A DNA stretch of 64,000 bases from Todiramphus chloris collaris. Its lineage: Eukaryota > Chordata > Aves > Coraciiformes > Alcedinidae. The position numbers and the translations under genes were made by a program. Positions 38,746 to 49,509 of the stretch are shown piece after piece. The first letter of the stretch is position 1. Every line of letters begins with the position of its first letter. The notes under the pieces were generated by a model, which saw only the letters and a list, made by a program, of their open reading frames with translations, was not told where the DNA came from and ran no database searches. The stretch lies in the NCBI GenBank assembly GCA_025345505.1, contig JANVCC010000040.1:9206023-9270022 (forward strand), given 5' to 3'.

Positions 38746-41384
38746 CTGAAAAACAAAAGACAACAAGGTAAACGGGTATTCAAGGTCTCCAAGTAAAAGC
38801 AGTGTTATTCAAGTATATTACCAGCTGCTTATTTACTTATTTGGTTTTTATTTTCAGTGACTATGGGCACTAGAAGTCAAGTTTCCACCTCCCAGATAAA
38901 GCACTCTCTCCCTGGCTGCGCTGGGCAGTGCAGTAACATTTGACATCCTAAGATTTTCCCTTTAATACTCTTCAGTTTGCGTTCAGAAAACCAGAATGGT
39001 TTAATAAATCTTGATGTCTTTTTGCTCCTCATCAGCTAGTGACCATATTCAACCTCTGAGTTTTAGATTTCTCTCTTCTGCCATCTGTCAACCACCCCAG
39101 GGCTGGCAAGGCATCAAGCCCAGAACAGCCCTGCCTCACCCCTCCACCTTCTACCACCTCGGCTGTTGAGATTGCCCAAGGCCAGTGGACTGCACACAAA
39201 CACCTCACGCTGCCTCCTGAGCAATCCGCAGGTTGTGCATCCGACAGGGTCCTCCCCTCACACCCACCACCAACACCCCGCACCACCTTCACACCCAGAA
39301 ACAACTTCACACCTCGCTAACACGGCACCCTGCCATTGAACTGTTAGTCCAAAGCCAAAAATCTATTATCTTAAAGGTAAAATCCTTATAAAACATTTGT
39401 CGGGGATAAAATCCAACGTTCCAAGTAAGCAGCCAGGCCCACCCGCTGCAAGCTGGATTTCGCCAAGGTTCGACACAGCAAGTTGTGCATTAGCCCTGTT
39501 GTTAAAGAGGGGGCAAGGGGCCAAGAAGCAGTGGCAGCTTCTTGCTTTTCAAGCAGTTGCTGGATCAAAAATACCGAACGCTTCCAATTTGATAACAATT
39601 CGGGTAAAACAATGGTGACGGGGCTGGTTTTGCTGGGAGTTATTCTGTGTATAATGCAGCATATGTTCAAGTTTTGAGAAACACTTTGCGCAACCACAAT
39701 CCAATTTCTGAAGTTCCAAGCCACGATCAATATAATTATCCTGTTGAGAAGAAAAACCATTTAGCAGCACTACAGCGAGGGTATGCCAGCTATCAATTCT
39801 CCAGGTGACAGGCTGGTTTGCAGCACTGGGGTGAGCAGCCTGGAATCCAAAACATGGAGTTCACTCCACAGCAGAAATAGAAATTAAACAAAATCAAGGG
39901 GGAAAAATTAGGACATTGTAATATCATTACAGTTTAATGAATTATTGAAGATTTGTCACCTCCCTGATAAGTAATTTGATTCTCATCACAAAAGGAAACC
40001 GAAAAGTGACTGAAACTCAAACCAGAAGCTTGTTCTGATTAAGCTACAGCCTTCGGCAGATGTGGTGTTGGCCTATTCTTCACCGCACACCCAAAAATCA
40101 AAGCCAGGTCTCTAAATAAAGTGAGTGGAGATTAATGCTACTTATTTATTGCTGTCCTTATGCTCGGTGGACGTGACAACCAAACCGCAGCTAGGCTAGC
40201 AAGTCCCCGTTCAGCGTGCACTGGCCACGGCGGCTTTGTCCCAGGTGGCAGCTCTGGGCACACTGGTGGCAGTGGGTGCTGCCTGCACCCCGAGGTGAGC
40301 AGTGGGTGATTGACCCAACAGTCCAAAACCTGCCAACCAGCACCACACCAACCCAGCGCCTGCTCTGAGACAGAAGCCTGCAGTCACAACTGCTTGCTGC
40401 TGATGCTTTCACACCAGGTTACTGTTGGAACGTGCCCGTTTCACCAACCCTGGGGCACCCCGCTGTACATGTGTGTGCGGGGTGTTTCCAGGAATCTCTC
40501 TGGATCCAAGATATACACTCATCTATTATGTAGAAAGCCCAACATTTAGCTGTTCCAAGAAGTGCCATTTTACTTCTCCCTGGGCGCCCCTACATTACCA
40601 TCTTAATGCAAGGCAGGAGCACACTTTTGAAGTGAGTCTGCCCATCGCTTCCACTTTGCTGTCCCTGGCTTCACAGCCTAGAGCAGCCTCAGTGCACGAG
40701 GGTCAGATGCCTTTCAAATGAGAGGAAAACCAAGAGATGGCTTCCATTAATGGACATTCAGTTTGTGAGACCAGGCCACGGCCAGAGCTACATAAAGGCT
40801 CTGGCAAGCGTGCACTGCGCACATTAGAGCCTAGGCAGCACCGTTTCCTACTGGTGATCCGCTCCTATTAAGCTACGCCACATACCAGCACAGAAGGAGC
40901 TGTAGAATCGAAACCCATTAGATTTTAGCACACCAGCTCCAGTTTATTTCCACTTTGTTGGCATTCAGAAATTTTAGTACAGAAGCTCATCAAAAGCATT
41001 AACAGAATTTCCTTCGGAAGGCTGCTGCACAAAGCCCTGCTAATTTAGCCGTGGTTAACTTAGCAATTTAGTGTGTGTAGCTACTTCTGTGGCTCCTCCA
41101 TCAGGGCTGGTGCAATGGGGCACAACAGGACCCCCTTGTCATTAACATCTTAGAGCATTATGGCCAATTCTAAACAAGGTCCTGGTCCGGAGGCCAGGAT
41201 GTCAAGTTTTGCCCCTCTGAAGTTTCTCAACCTTTTTGACACAGAATGAACCATAGAACACTAAACGTGGGACCAATCACACTGCAGTAGGTCCAAGCGG
41301 AGGCAGATCATGGGATATGGGAGCACATCAAGAGCTGTAGAGCTGTGGCTCCACCAACCCTCCAGGGCACACAAAAACAGTGAA

Positions 41385-41645
41385 GATCATCTGTGATCAC
41401 AACAGACACTTTGTCCAGGCTCCCCCATGAATTTTACACCCTGGTTCTACTTTATAGCTCAACCAGTCCAGTATGAGCTAGTCTCTCTCTCAAGTAGTAA
41501 ATCATGTTTTAAAGGCTCCAAGTGACAGTTTACCACCTCTGGGTAATTTGTTCCAGTAACCAATTACCCTTACTACTAACTGGTCCTTTTTTCTAGTCTA
41601 AACTTTCAACTGAGAAGCCAACCAACTAATGACCTAGCAGCACAC
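41385..41645 (-). mobile_element. Ancient CR1-like LINE fragment (minus strand)
   Basis: Strongly diverged. It follows the antisense CR1 layout ACCACCTCTGGGTAATTTGT, TTCCAGTAACCAATTACCCT, TTTTTTCTAGTCTAAACTTT, CAACTGAGAAGCCA. This is the order found in old amniote CR1 copies (CCACCTCT.GGTAA.TTGTTCCAG, then ATTACCCTCAC, then TTCTAGTCTAAA). It lacks a clear 3' octamer tail, and its right end is approximate. Confidence 0.55.
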
Positions 41646-43104
41646 CACCTCCCAGCTATCAGTTTCTCTTAGCCACAGGGTTAGGAGGCCTCACAACAGC
41701 AAAGCCAGAATATTCAGATTACTAATAGGATCTTTAGATATTCAGCACAAAACTCCGCTGAGGGAATCACAATCTCTACAGTCAGTGAGCAGCTAATAGA
41801 TTCAGTAGATTTAACAGGGTCACGTCGCCCATGTCAGTCATTTTGCAGGGTGATACCACAGCTCTGTCCAGTATCATGGATAATAAATTCAGCCACAGTG
41901 CAAATTTACTTGAAATTAAATCAGATCTTCATCAAAGAGGCTAGAATTGGTGTGAAAAATTGTTGATTTCCCCCCACTCCTTGTAATCTCTCTCTTCCCA
42001 CTATCACTGCTACCCTGCCTGCAAAGCCACACAAGCAATTGCTGCCACATCCTCACCGTTCCAGCTCACCCAGCTATCCCCACTAGGGTTTCTTTTACTG
42101 GATTTGTATACAAAGGGGGCAAGTGGAATGGCCATCTCTGTCACAAAGCATTCCCTTTGAAGGCCTGCCATTTGAGTTACAACAGACAAAGAACATAACC
42201 AAGTTCTCCCTACAGCCACCAAGGTGAAAATCTAACCTCAGCTGATTTGTAAAGGTAACAGAGCAGGGTGGTGGTGATACACGAACATTGTCTTAGAGCT
42301 GCCAGGATTACAATGGGTTACTCACAAAACCACGGTTTTATAGCTAAATCTCAAAAGCTTGCGTGGTTTGCCTCAATGGTTCATCATCATTTTAGATTAA
42401 GCCAAGACCACAAAGATATTGATACGAAAGGTGCCTGGCACCAGCCCTCGCAGAGCCTAGCATCCCTCCTCCCCAAACCAGCACCCAGATGTGAGCCAGG
42501 TGTGTGACCAAGAGCCACCCCTGCCTGCCACCCAACACCCAATTACCTACAAAAGGTGGCTCACCTGGAGGTTTCTGCTACAGGTCACCTGTGAATTGTT
42601 TTGTGAGCTGTTTGTACACCAGGCAGCACTGTGGTTAACGCTGGTGATTTATTCAGTGCAAAATGAGTGTTTGGCATAACCCCCTGCAGGCAAAGGCAGC
42701 TGCATGGCAGCACACGGAGCTTCGTGGGCAGGCAGGAGATTTAGGGCTCAGATTCGATTTGTCACATGCTTCATTTCTGCCTTGACACCCAGCCTAATTG
42801 CACATCTGCAGAGGAGAACTGGCCATAGCCCTCCACTACCAGGATACAAGGGCCGCAAACAAATTCCAGATACAATACTGCTGATTCAAGACCAGGAAGG
42901 GTGATCAGCAAAGTCAGACACCCACGAATTTCAGAGCTGTTTTCACATCTGAGGTCAGAGGGTTGAGGAAGCAGAACTGTACCCTGCTTTGTGCAGGAAG
43001 GAGTCTCCCACAGAGAGCCCATAAAGCCCAGGGGCTGCATATGGCATCATCTGGGGTTCAGCAAGAGCTCAAATCACAACACAGAGATGCCCACACTCCC
43101 CTCC

Positions 43105-43144
43105 TGCCATGCGGTGCCATGCTGTGCCATGCCATGCCACTGCC
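43105..43144 (+). repeat. 10-bp tandem repeat, TGCCATGCNG type
   Basis: Three and a half units of TGCCATGC plus two variable bases (43105, 43115, 43125, 43135). Confidence 0.8.
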
Positions 43145-43552
43145 ACCCTGAGAGCCCTTTCCAGAGCCAGGGGGCAGCCCCAGCCTCCCCTCAGTGCCCA
43201 TCGAGAAGGCAAGGCCAGTTCCACACTCATCCTGGGACGAAGGGGAACTGGAACATGCAGCCAGTATCAGGTGCAGAGAGCAGCCAGACAGGGAGGGGAC
43301 AGGCACCGTGCTGCACCACAGCACGCCTGTGTCCTTTGCTCTGGGAAGACAATGACAGCTGACCTACGGTGCCCTGTCCCATCTCTCCCAGCTCTCACCC
43401 AAAGGATCTCTGCAGCAAGTCTGAGGAGCTGGACATGCCTGTGGATGATGTACTGCAGCTTGAACGTGCCATCTTCTCATGCATCCACTTCTCGGGGGCT
43501 CACTGCTAACCCCGCTTCACAGGAGCGTATCTGAGTGCCAGTATGTGCATGG

Positions 43553-43888
43553 TAATCATAGAACTGTTTTGGTTCATAGAGACCTTTCAGATCATCAAGT
43601 CCAACCATTAAACCAGCACTGCTAAGGCACCACTAAACCATGGCCCTCAGCACCACACCACAGCTCTGAAACCCCTCCACCACTGCCCTGGGCAGACTGG
43701 GACAGGCCTTGAGAATTCTGGAGGGGAAGAAATTGTTCCCCGGGTCCAATCTAAACCTCCCCTGGTGCAACTTGTGACAGGACAAGAGGAAACGACCTCT
43801 TGTTCCTTGGGAAAAGAGACTGACCTCGCCTGGCTCCAACCTCCTGTCAAGGAGTTGTAGAGAGCGACAGCCACGCACTTGGGCTAAC
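43553..43888 (-). mobile_element. CR1 LINE 3' fragment (minus strand)
   Basis: It starts with AATCATAGAACTGTTTTGG, continues with CAGATCATCAAGTCCAACCA, ACTGCCCTGGGCAG, GGAAGAAATTGTTCC and CTGGCTCCAACCTCCTGTCA. It shares its order and wording with the fragment at 61751-62345 (CCATTAAACCA then GGCACCACTAAACC), so the two are one subfamily. Confidence 0.93.
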
Positions 43889-46469
43889 CTCCTTCACCTC
43901 AGAGCCTTGCTGACACAGCACAAAGGGTACCTTTTAGCAGAAGAGCAGCAATTACTCCTGTGATCCCCAACGTGCTAACATGCAGCAGAAGTTAAGACAC
44001 TCATTTCTTCAGGCAGAAGGACAAAGGTGCCAACCACGCGGCTGCAATCCCAGCCCTCGCCTGCGACTCCCGGGCTTGCCATCTTCCAAGCCCACAGCAC
44101 CAGAAAGTCATGCAGCCCACATCTACATCAAGTAAAATTACCTTTTTTGTTGTTCTTAATACACTAGGAAGGCTTCCACAAGATGTCAGCCTAACTAAAT
44201 GACAACGTTAGCCTCAGGGTGCAATTCTACTTCTCCAGCGAGATTAGCAGGAAAACCAGTTCTGCTGCTGATGCTTGAGGAGCAGCGTAAGGGAGAAGCC
44301 CCTGAAAGGGTTATTTGGCCATAGCAAGCTCATTCCCGAGGCAGACATGCCCTTTTCCCTCTCCGTGTTGCACATGGCAATTCAAGCCCTTACTTCCAAG
44401 CACCGGTTCCTGCAGAAGTCCCCAGATGGCACTCATACATGGTTCTCCTTGGCACACACACGAGTTTTCGGTCTCAGGAGAACTCCAAGTGCAAGAGTCT
44501 GTGAGCACATGGGGTTTACCCCCAGACTACCATACCTGGACACTCCAGGCGGCTCCCAAGGAACAATGTGAATATTACTGCAGAGTTACAGATTGAAGAG
44601 AATCAGATGCGTGCTTTCAGTAATCTCTGTTGTTTCATGGCAAGAGCACATAAAAACATGTTTCGCTAAGAAAAGCACCCATAAAGTTCGCGTTATCAAT
44701 TTCCCAAACAGGAAAGTCTCTGGCAAGGTGCTAAATAGCCCTTGTTTGGTTACAGGCCAAAGAATGGAGAGCTTTAGAAAGGAAGCAACTTACCGTGTTT
44801 GAACATTAACTCTTAACTCTGTGCCAAATTACACAGTCTTAATGTGGGAGGAACCTACCAACACATACTGCTGCAGAAAAGCAAAACGTTTCCAAAAGAC
44901 AACTAATTTCAGCCTCCTGGTAATAGGGAAAAGAGGTAGCACAGGAGAGGAACAACATTTGACCTTAAAGCTGCGATCATTTTATTAATGACCCCCTTTG
45001 GAACGTTGGTTTTAAGTGCTAGGTTACCGTATAGAAGTGTTAGGAAGATTTCCATCGGCACTTCAGCTGGGGATGCTGTACCAGCTGAGCCGTGCCGGGA
45101 AGCTCCAGCACAGGTACTTCAGCACAGGACTCCCTCAGACAGCTGGCAACCGACAGCTGAGCCTGGAGTTCAGCTGCTGCACTTCTCACACAGCCAGCAT
45201 GAAACATGAAGAAACTCTTTAAATAGGTTTATGCCATTTCTTTGCATGTATTTCTTTCACTCTAGAGCAAATGTGAAAATATTTACTATGGCGGAGCCAT
45301 TGAAGATGTTTATGAGGCATTTCCTAATCTGCTTCCTCATTAAAGATAGTTACTTTCCTGATGGGTTGGGAGTGGAGTTCTCTTGGTTTGCTTTGGGTAG
45401 GTTTGAGGTTTTAGTTGTTTGTTTTTAAAGAGTTTGCCTTCTCTATCCCTTTACTTTGCAGTCAGCACTTCCCTTCAGTCTGCTTGGGACAGGACAGCCC
45501 ACCACGGTCAGGATCAGAACTACGCCCTGGGACAGTGAAGAGAGAAACAGGCAGAAACCAGCAGGTTCTAGTTTAAGGAAGTACCTCTAAGGAACCAAAG
45601 CTCAGTAACAAAGGTAAATGGTCATTTTATTTGAAAACCTACACGTGATACAATCCAGCATCTTCCTCCATGAGTTCACTATTGTCAGCTCATCCCATAT
45701 CTGGAGATCAGAAGCAATACCTTACTGCTACAGCACAAACATTTTAAAGCACCTTCTACTACATTATTGCTTTATACTTCAAGGTGGAAATAAAAAAGCT
45801 TACCCCACTTGCTTGGAGCTGGAAGCTTGCACCCCCCTGCCTCACCCACAGCCAGTCAAGGCCAGAGCGGCTGCTCCGAATGCACACAAAAATCCTAAAA
45901 CCCTACAAAAATTGACATCAAGCTTGTTCATTTACCTTTCTGTACCAGCTGCCCTGGAGGAGAGTTTGCTCCAGATGAAAAGGCAATGAACTTTGAAAAC
46001 AAGCAGCCATGACAGCACGTTTGCCTCCTCCGGGCCCTGCGTGCCTGGGCCACAGACCCACAGGGACAGCTTCGCAGGGTCACTCTGCCTTGCAAATGCA
46101 AATTCCTCCGACTCTAAACCACCCCGGATAACTGCCACAGACCTACCCCGCAGCGAGATGCTAATGGCAGCAACATCCCCCCCTTGCCTGGGGAGCATGG
46201 AACACCAGAATGGAACTGGTGATGACAAGGAAGCCCTCAAACTGCTCTGAGCCCGATGGTAAATGCCAACCTCACAATCTCCTCCCCTGCACTCCAGTCC
46301 CAAGGGGAGGGGGGGGAAAAAAAAAGTGTACAAAATCAACCGTTTGAGGGTGAAAAAAAAATAGCTTTTTCTAGTTTCATAACTGCCTGCTGTCAAGCTG
46401 GATTCCAATTAAATTTTTCCTGTGCCCTAGCACCGGCTTTACTTTTTTCCAGAAATTTCTCAGCGGTTG

Positions 46470-46915
46470 AAACGCTCACTCCTGTCCTTCGCTCCCGGGC
46501 TCCGGGCTGCGCTCCGACACAGCGCCTTCATCTCGGCGACTGTCCTCTCCCTTGCCCCCTTTCGCAGGGACCACAGTCGCACACCGCTGCTGGGCGTAGC
46601 TTCGAGCCGCCCAACCCCTCTCGCCCCCGTGAAAAGCCGGTGCTGGCCAGCATCCTCTATTCCCACCGCGCGGACTTCGCCTGGAAAAGTTCCTTTGAGG
46701 CGGCGGTGCTGGGGAGAGGGCAGGGGCAGGCAGCACCGGGGCGCCTCCAGCCGCAGCTCTGCGCCGCTTTAACGCCGGCTGAGCGCAGCCAGCCCCGCTC
46801 GGGGGGAGGGCTGGTACAAGGCTTCCCTCTTCCTTCTATCGCGGGGACGAAGGACTCCTCACCGTCGATTCCACCACCGCCCCCCCCGCCATCGGTGGTC
46901 TTTAACACGATCACA
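46470..46915. promoter_or_regulatory. CpG-rich block, candidate divergent LRRTM2/CTNNA1-short promoter
   Basis: About 450 bp with dense CpG (roughly forty by eye) in a window that is otherwise CpG-poor. It lies 0.5-1 kb upstream of the LRRTM2 start codon and upstream of CTNNA1 exon 8 on the other strand. In mammals the LRRTM2/CTNNA1 and LRRTM1/CTNNA2 loci have bidirectional promoters that also yield truncated catenin transcripts starting inside the host intron. Position and composition fit the same arrangement. A minus-strand GT donor (gtgagg, from 46862 leftwards) could end an alternative CTNNA1 first exon, but this is only a candidate. Confidence 0.65.
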
Positions 46916-46971
46916 GTATGCACCACAATGCTTTAAAACAGCAAAGCTTCTGGAAAACCCAAACAAAAGGA

Positions 46972-46999
46972 ACGTCACCAGGTGACGTCAGCCTATATA
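46972..46999 (+). promoter_or_regulatory. CRE/E-box palindrome with adjacent TATA-like stretch
   Basis: A full cAMP response element TGACGTCA occupies 46983-46990. It is the right half of a perfect inverted repeat with 8-bp arms, ACGTCACC (46972-46979) and GGTGACGT (46981-46988), around a single A. The centre contains the E-box CAGGTG (46979-46984). Four bases after the CRE is TATATA (46994-46999). This is the compact layout of a CREB-responsive core promoter and would place a start site near 47025, about 420 bp before the LRRTM2 ATG. The start site itself is inferred. Confidence 0.6.
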
Positions 47000-47024
47000 C
47001 AGCCCTGTGTGGTCGCAGCGCATA

Positions 47025-47442
47025 AGCAAATCCATTCTTGTACCGCTTCCCTGAAAAGCTTTTCAGTAAATGCACTCATGCTACTACAGGAGCTTCTCTC
47101 AGCAATAAGCCACCCATCTGCCATCAACAAGTTAGGACTAAGGGAAGCCACAGCTGCGGAAAAAGAAAACGTGAGCTTCAATTAAACAGCTGAGCAGCCA
47201 CCGAGGACGAAAACTTGTACCAAGCGTCAATTTAAAAACTGCAGAGCTGTCAGAGGAGATCAAGCCAGTGATTTCAAAAGGAATATTCCAAGAGAGCACC
47301 GTGGATTCAATTTTGCACTAATATCAGAGGACGCTAAACCCAGTAAATTATTCAAAGGCTATCTCACGTTAGAGCCTTTTACAGACTCACCGCGTTGAGT
47401 CTAAAACTACGACTGAATGCAACCTCCAATGTACTCAAAAGA
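47025..47442 (+). other. LRRTM2: LRRTM2 5' UTR (start approximate)
   Basis: Inferred transcribed leader between the TATA-like element and the start codon. It holds several upstream ATGs: 47070, 47078 (a 35-codon reading frame closed by TAA at 47183-47185), 47417 and 47429. No splice site interrupting it is obvious. The 5' boundary is a guess from the TATA spacing. Confidence 0.45.
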
Positions 47443-47446
47443 ATGG
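47443..47446 (+). CDS. LRRTM2: LRRTM2 coding exon 1 (ATGG only)
   Basis: Only four coding bases, ATG plus the first base of codon 2, lie in the 5' exon, directly followed by the donor gtaagt at 47447-47452. Splicing to the acceptor ending at 47787 gives MGLHFKWPLGAR before the next in-frame Met. This matches the N-terminus known for mammalian LRRTM2 (MGLHFKWPLGAP), which also starts in a first exon. The ATG has a strong context, A at -3 and G at +4. Without this exon the protein would be called 12 residues short from the ATG at 47820. Confidence 0.9.
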
Positions 47447-47787
47447 GTAAGTTCCTGCGTTTCTCTCTCCCTTGTATTCTGAATGCCCGGCTATGCTTTA
47501 AAGGAGCAGTTTAGGTGCTAAAGCAGGGTTTTCTGCACTGAACCTTATGAAAAAAAATATGTTTTTCCAATTGTGACACTGTAATCCTCTGTACTAGAGC
47601 TAAAGACTCATCCTAAGTGTAATATCCGAGCATTTTGTGTTTCGTAGTTAAGTTGTCTCTTGCATTTAGCACTAGCTTGTCAGAAATGCATGGCAATGTT
47701 ATCTGCAGTGAAATCTTCCGCCGTGATGTTCCAAGTGTACTGATCAGGCTGTCCTATCTTGTTGTTTTCCTAAATTATATTCTGCAG
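47447..47787 (+). other. LRRTM2: LRRTM2 intron 1
   Basis: A 341-bp intron with a consensus donor gtaagt and an acceptor preceded by a weak pyrimidine tract (attatattctgcag). It interrupts codon 2 after its first base. It contains nothing else that I recognise. Confidence 0.85.
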
Positions 47788-49334
47788 GCTTACATTTCAA
47801 GTGGCCATTAGGGGCTCGTATGCTGGCAGCACTATATGCAATGAGTATGGTTTTAAAAATGCTGCCTGCCTTGGGCATGGCTTGTCCACCAAAATGTCGC
47901 TGTGAGAAGCTGCTCTTTTACTGTGACTCTCAGGGGTTTCACTCAGTGCCAAACACCACTGAAAAGGGCTCGCTAGGTTTGTCACTGAGGCACAATTCTA
48001 TTTCTGAACTTGAAAGGGATCAATTTGCAAGCTTCAGTCAACTTACTTGGCTTCACTTAGATCATAATCAAATTGCAACAGTCAGAGAAGATTCTTTTCA
48101 AGGACTGTATAAACTTAAGGAATTAGTCTTAAGTTCCAACAAAATCTTTCATTTGCCAAACACAACTTTTAGCCAGCTGCTTAACCTGCAGAATTTGGAC
48201 CTCTCTTTTAATCAGTTATCCTCTCTGCACCCCGAGCTCTTCTACGGCCTTCGCAAGCTACAGACCTTGCACTTGCGATCCAACTCCCTGCGGACCATCC
48301 CAGTCCGCCTGTTCTGGGACTGTCGTAGCCTGGAGTTCCTGGATTTGAGCACAAACCGCTTGCGAAGTTTGGCTCGCAACGGATTTGCAGGATTAATCAA
48401 GCTGAGGGAGCTTCACCTAGAGCACAACCAGCTGACAAAGATTAATTTTGCTCACTTCCTCCGGCTGAGCAGCCTGCACACGCTCTTCTTGCAGTGGAAC
48501 AAAATCAGCAACTTGACGTGTGGGATGGAGTGGACCTGGGGCACCTTAGAAAAGCTCGATTTGACTGGGAACGAAATCAAAGCCATCGACCTAACAGTCT
48601 TTGAAACTATGCCTAACCTTAAAACCCTCCTGATGGATAACAACAAGCTCACCACCCTGGATGCCAAGATCCTCGGCTCGCTGACATCCCTCACCACCGT
48701 GGGCCTCTCCGGCAATCTGTGGGAATGCAGCCCAAAGATCTGCGCCTTGGCCACATGGCTGAGTGGCTTCCAAGGTCGGTGGGAGCACTCCATCCTCTGC
48801 CACAGCCCCGACCACACCCAGGGAGAGGATATTCTGGATGCAGTGTATGGTTTTCAGCTTTGCTGGAATTTATCAACTGTTGTTACCCCCGTGGCTACGA
48901 CGTACACAGCTCCCACTACCGAGTACACGAAAAGAATAAGCTCTTCTCATTTCCATATGGGAGACAAAGAGATTCCAACTACAGCAGGCATGGTCGTTAC
49001 CACCGAAGAACATTTCCCGGAGTCAAACAATGCCATCTTCACTCAGAGGGTAATTACAGGAACAATGGCTTTATTGTTTTCTTTCTTTTTTATCATTTTT
49101 ATAGTGTTCATCTCCAGGAAGTGCTGCCCTCCCACATTAAGAAGAATTAGGCAGTGCTCAATGATTCAAAACCACAGGCAGCTCCGATCCCAAACGCGGC
49201 TGCATATGGCAAATATGTCAGACCAAGGACCCTATAACGAATATGAACCCACCCACGAAGGACCCTTCATCATCATCAACGGCTACGGACAGTGCAAGTG
49301 TCAGCAGCTGCCGTATAAAGAATGTGAAGTATAA
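47788..49334 (+). CDS. LRRTM2: LRRTM2, leucine-rich repeat transmembrane neuronal protein 2 (coding exon 2)
   Basis: With the ATGG exon this encodes 516 aa, the same length as human LRRTM2. LRRTM2 is a type I postsynaptic adhesion protein that binds presynaptic neurexins and organises excitatory synapses. Seen in order: signal peptide to about residue 33; cysteine-rich LRRNT cap (CPPKCRC from 34); about ten leucine-rich repeats (roughly 63-310); LRRCT cap (WECSPKIC to FQLCW, 313-361); Ser/Thr-rich stalk; one transmembrane helix (423-444); 72-residue tail ending ECEV, a PDZ-binding motif for PSD-95-type scaffolds. Asp259/Thr261 in LDLTGNE and Glu348 in the LRRCT match sites implicated in neurexin binding. 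Sequons are at Asn57, Asn126, Asn243 and Asn362. The gene is antisense to CTNNA1 and inside its intron 7, as LRRTM1 is in CTNNA2 and LRRTM3 in CTNNA3. The stop is TAA (GAAGTATAA). Confidence 0.98.
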
Positions 49335-49503
49335 TACCCACCTGCCATCAAAGATCAAAGCAGATAAGTAACCTATTTTAAAATTGTAGGGGACCTACAT
49401 CAGATTCTAATTTTTACAAATGTTGACATAAAGCCTAATTTTCCAAGCTACTTAATGGAAACATTGTTTATGGAGTGGTGCAGTATTTTTAAGTTTTTTA
49501 AAA

Positions 49504-49509
49504 AATAAA
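49504..49509 (+). terminator. LRRTM2: Proximal polyadenylation signal AATAAA of LRRTM2
   Basis: Canonical AATAAA 170 bp beyond the stop codon, in AT-rich sequence. No clear GU-rich element was identified just after it, so use is uncertain. Confidence 0.45.

Larger units (their letters stand above)
47417..47811 (+). other. Upstream ORF overlapping the LRRTM2 start (spliced)
   Basis: ATG at 47417-47419 opens a 17-codon frame (47417-47446 joined to 47788-47811) that ends at TAG 47809-47811, after the LRRTM2 start codon and in a different frame. A second ATG at 47429 is in the same frame. Both have poor initiation context (pyrimidine at -3 and at +4), whereas the LRRTM2 ATG is strong, so leaky scanning is expected. 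The predicted peptide is MQPPMYSKEWAYISSGH. Confidence 0.55.

Noticed and set aside
46256-46936. 226-codon plus-strand open frame upstream of LRRTM2
   Set aside because: It coincides with the CpG block, where stop codons are rare. Proline/alanine/arginine-rich composition and competing frames on both strands argue against coding.
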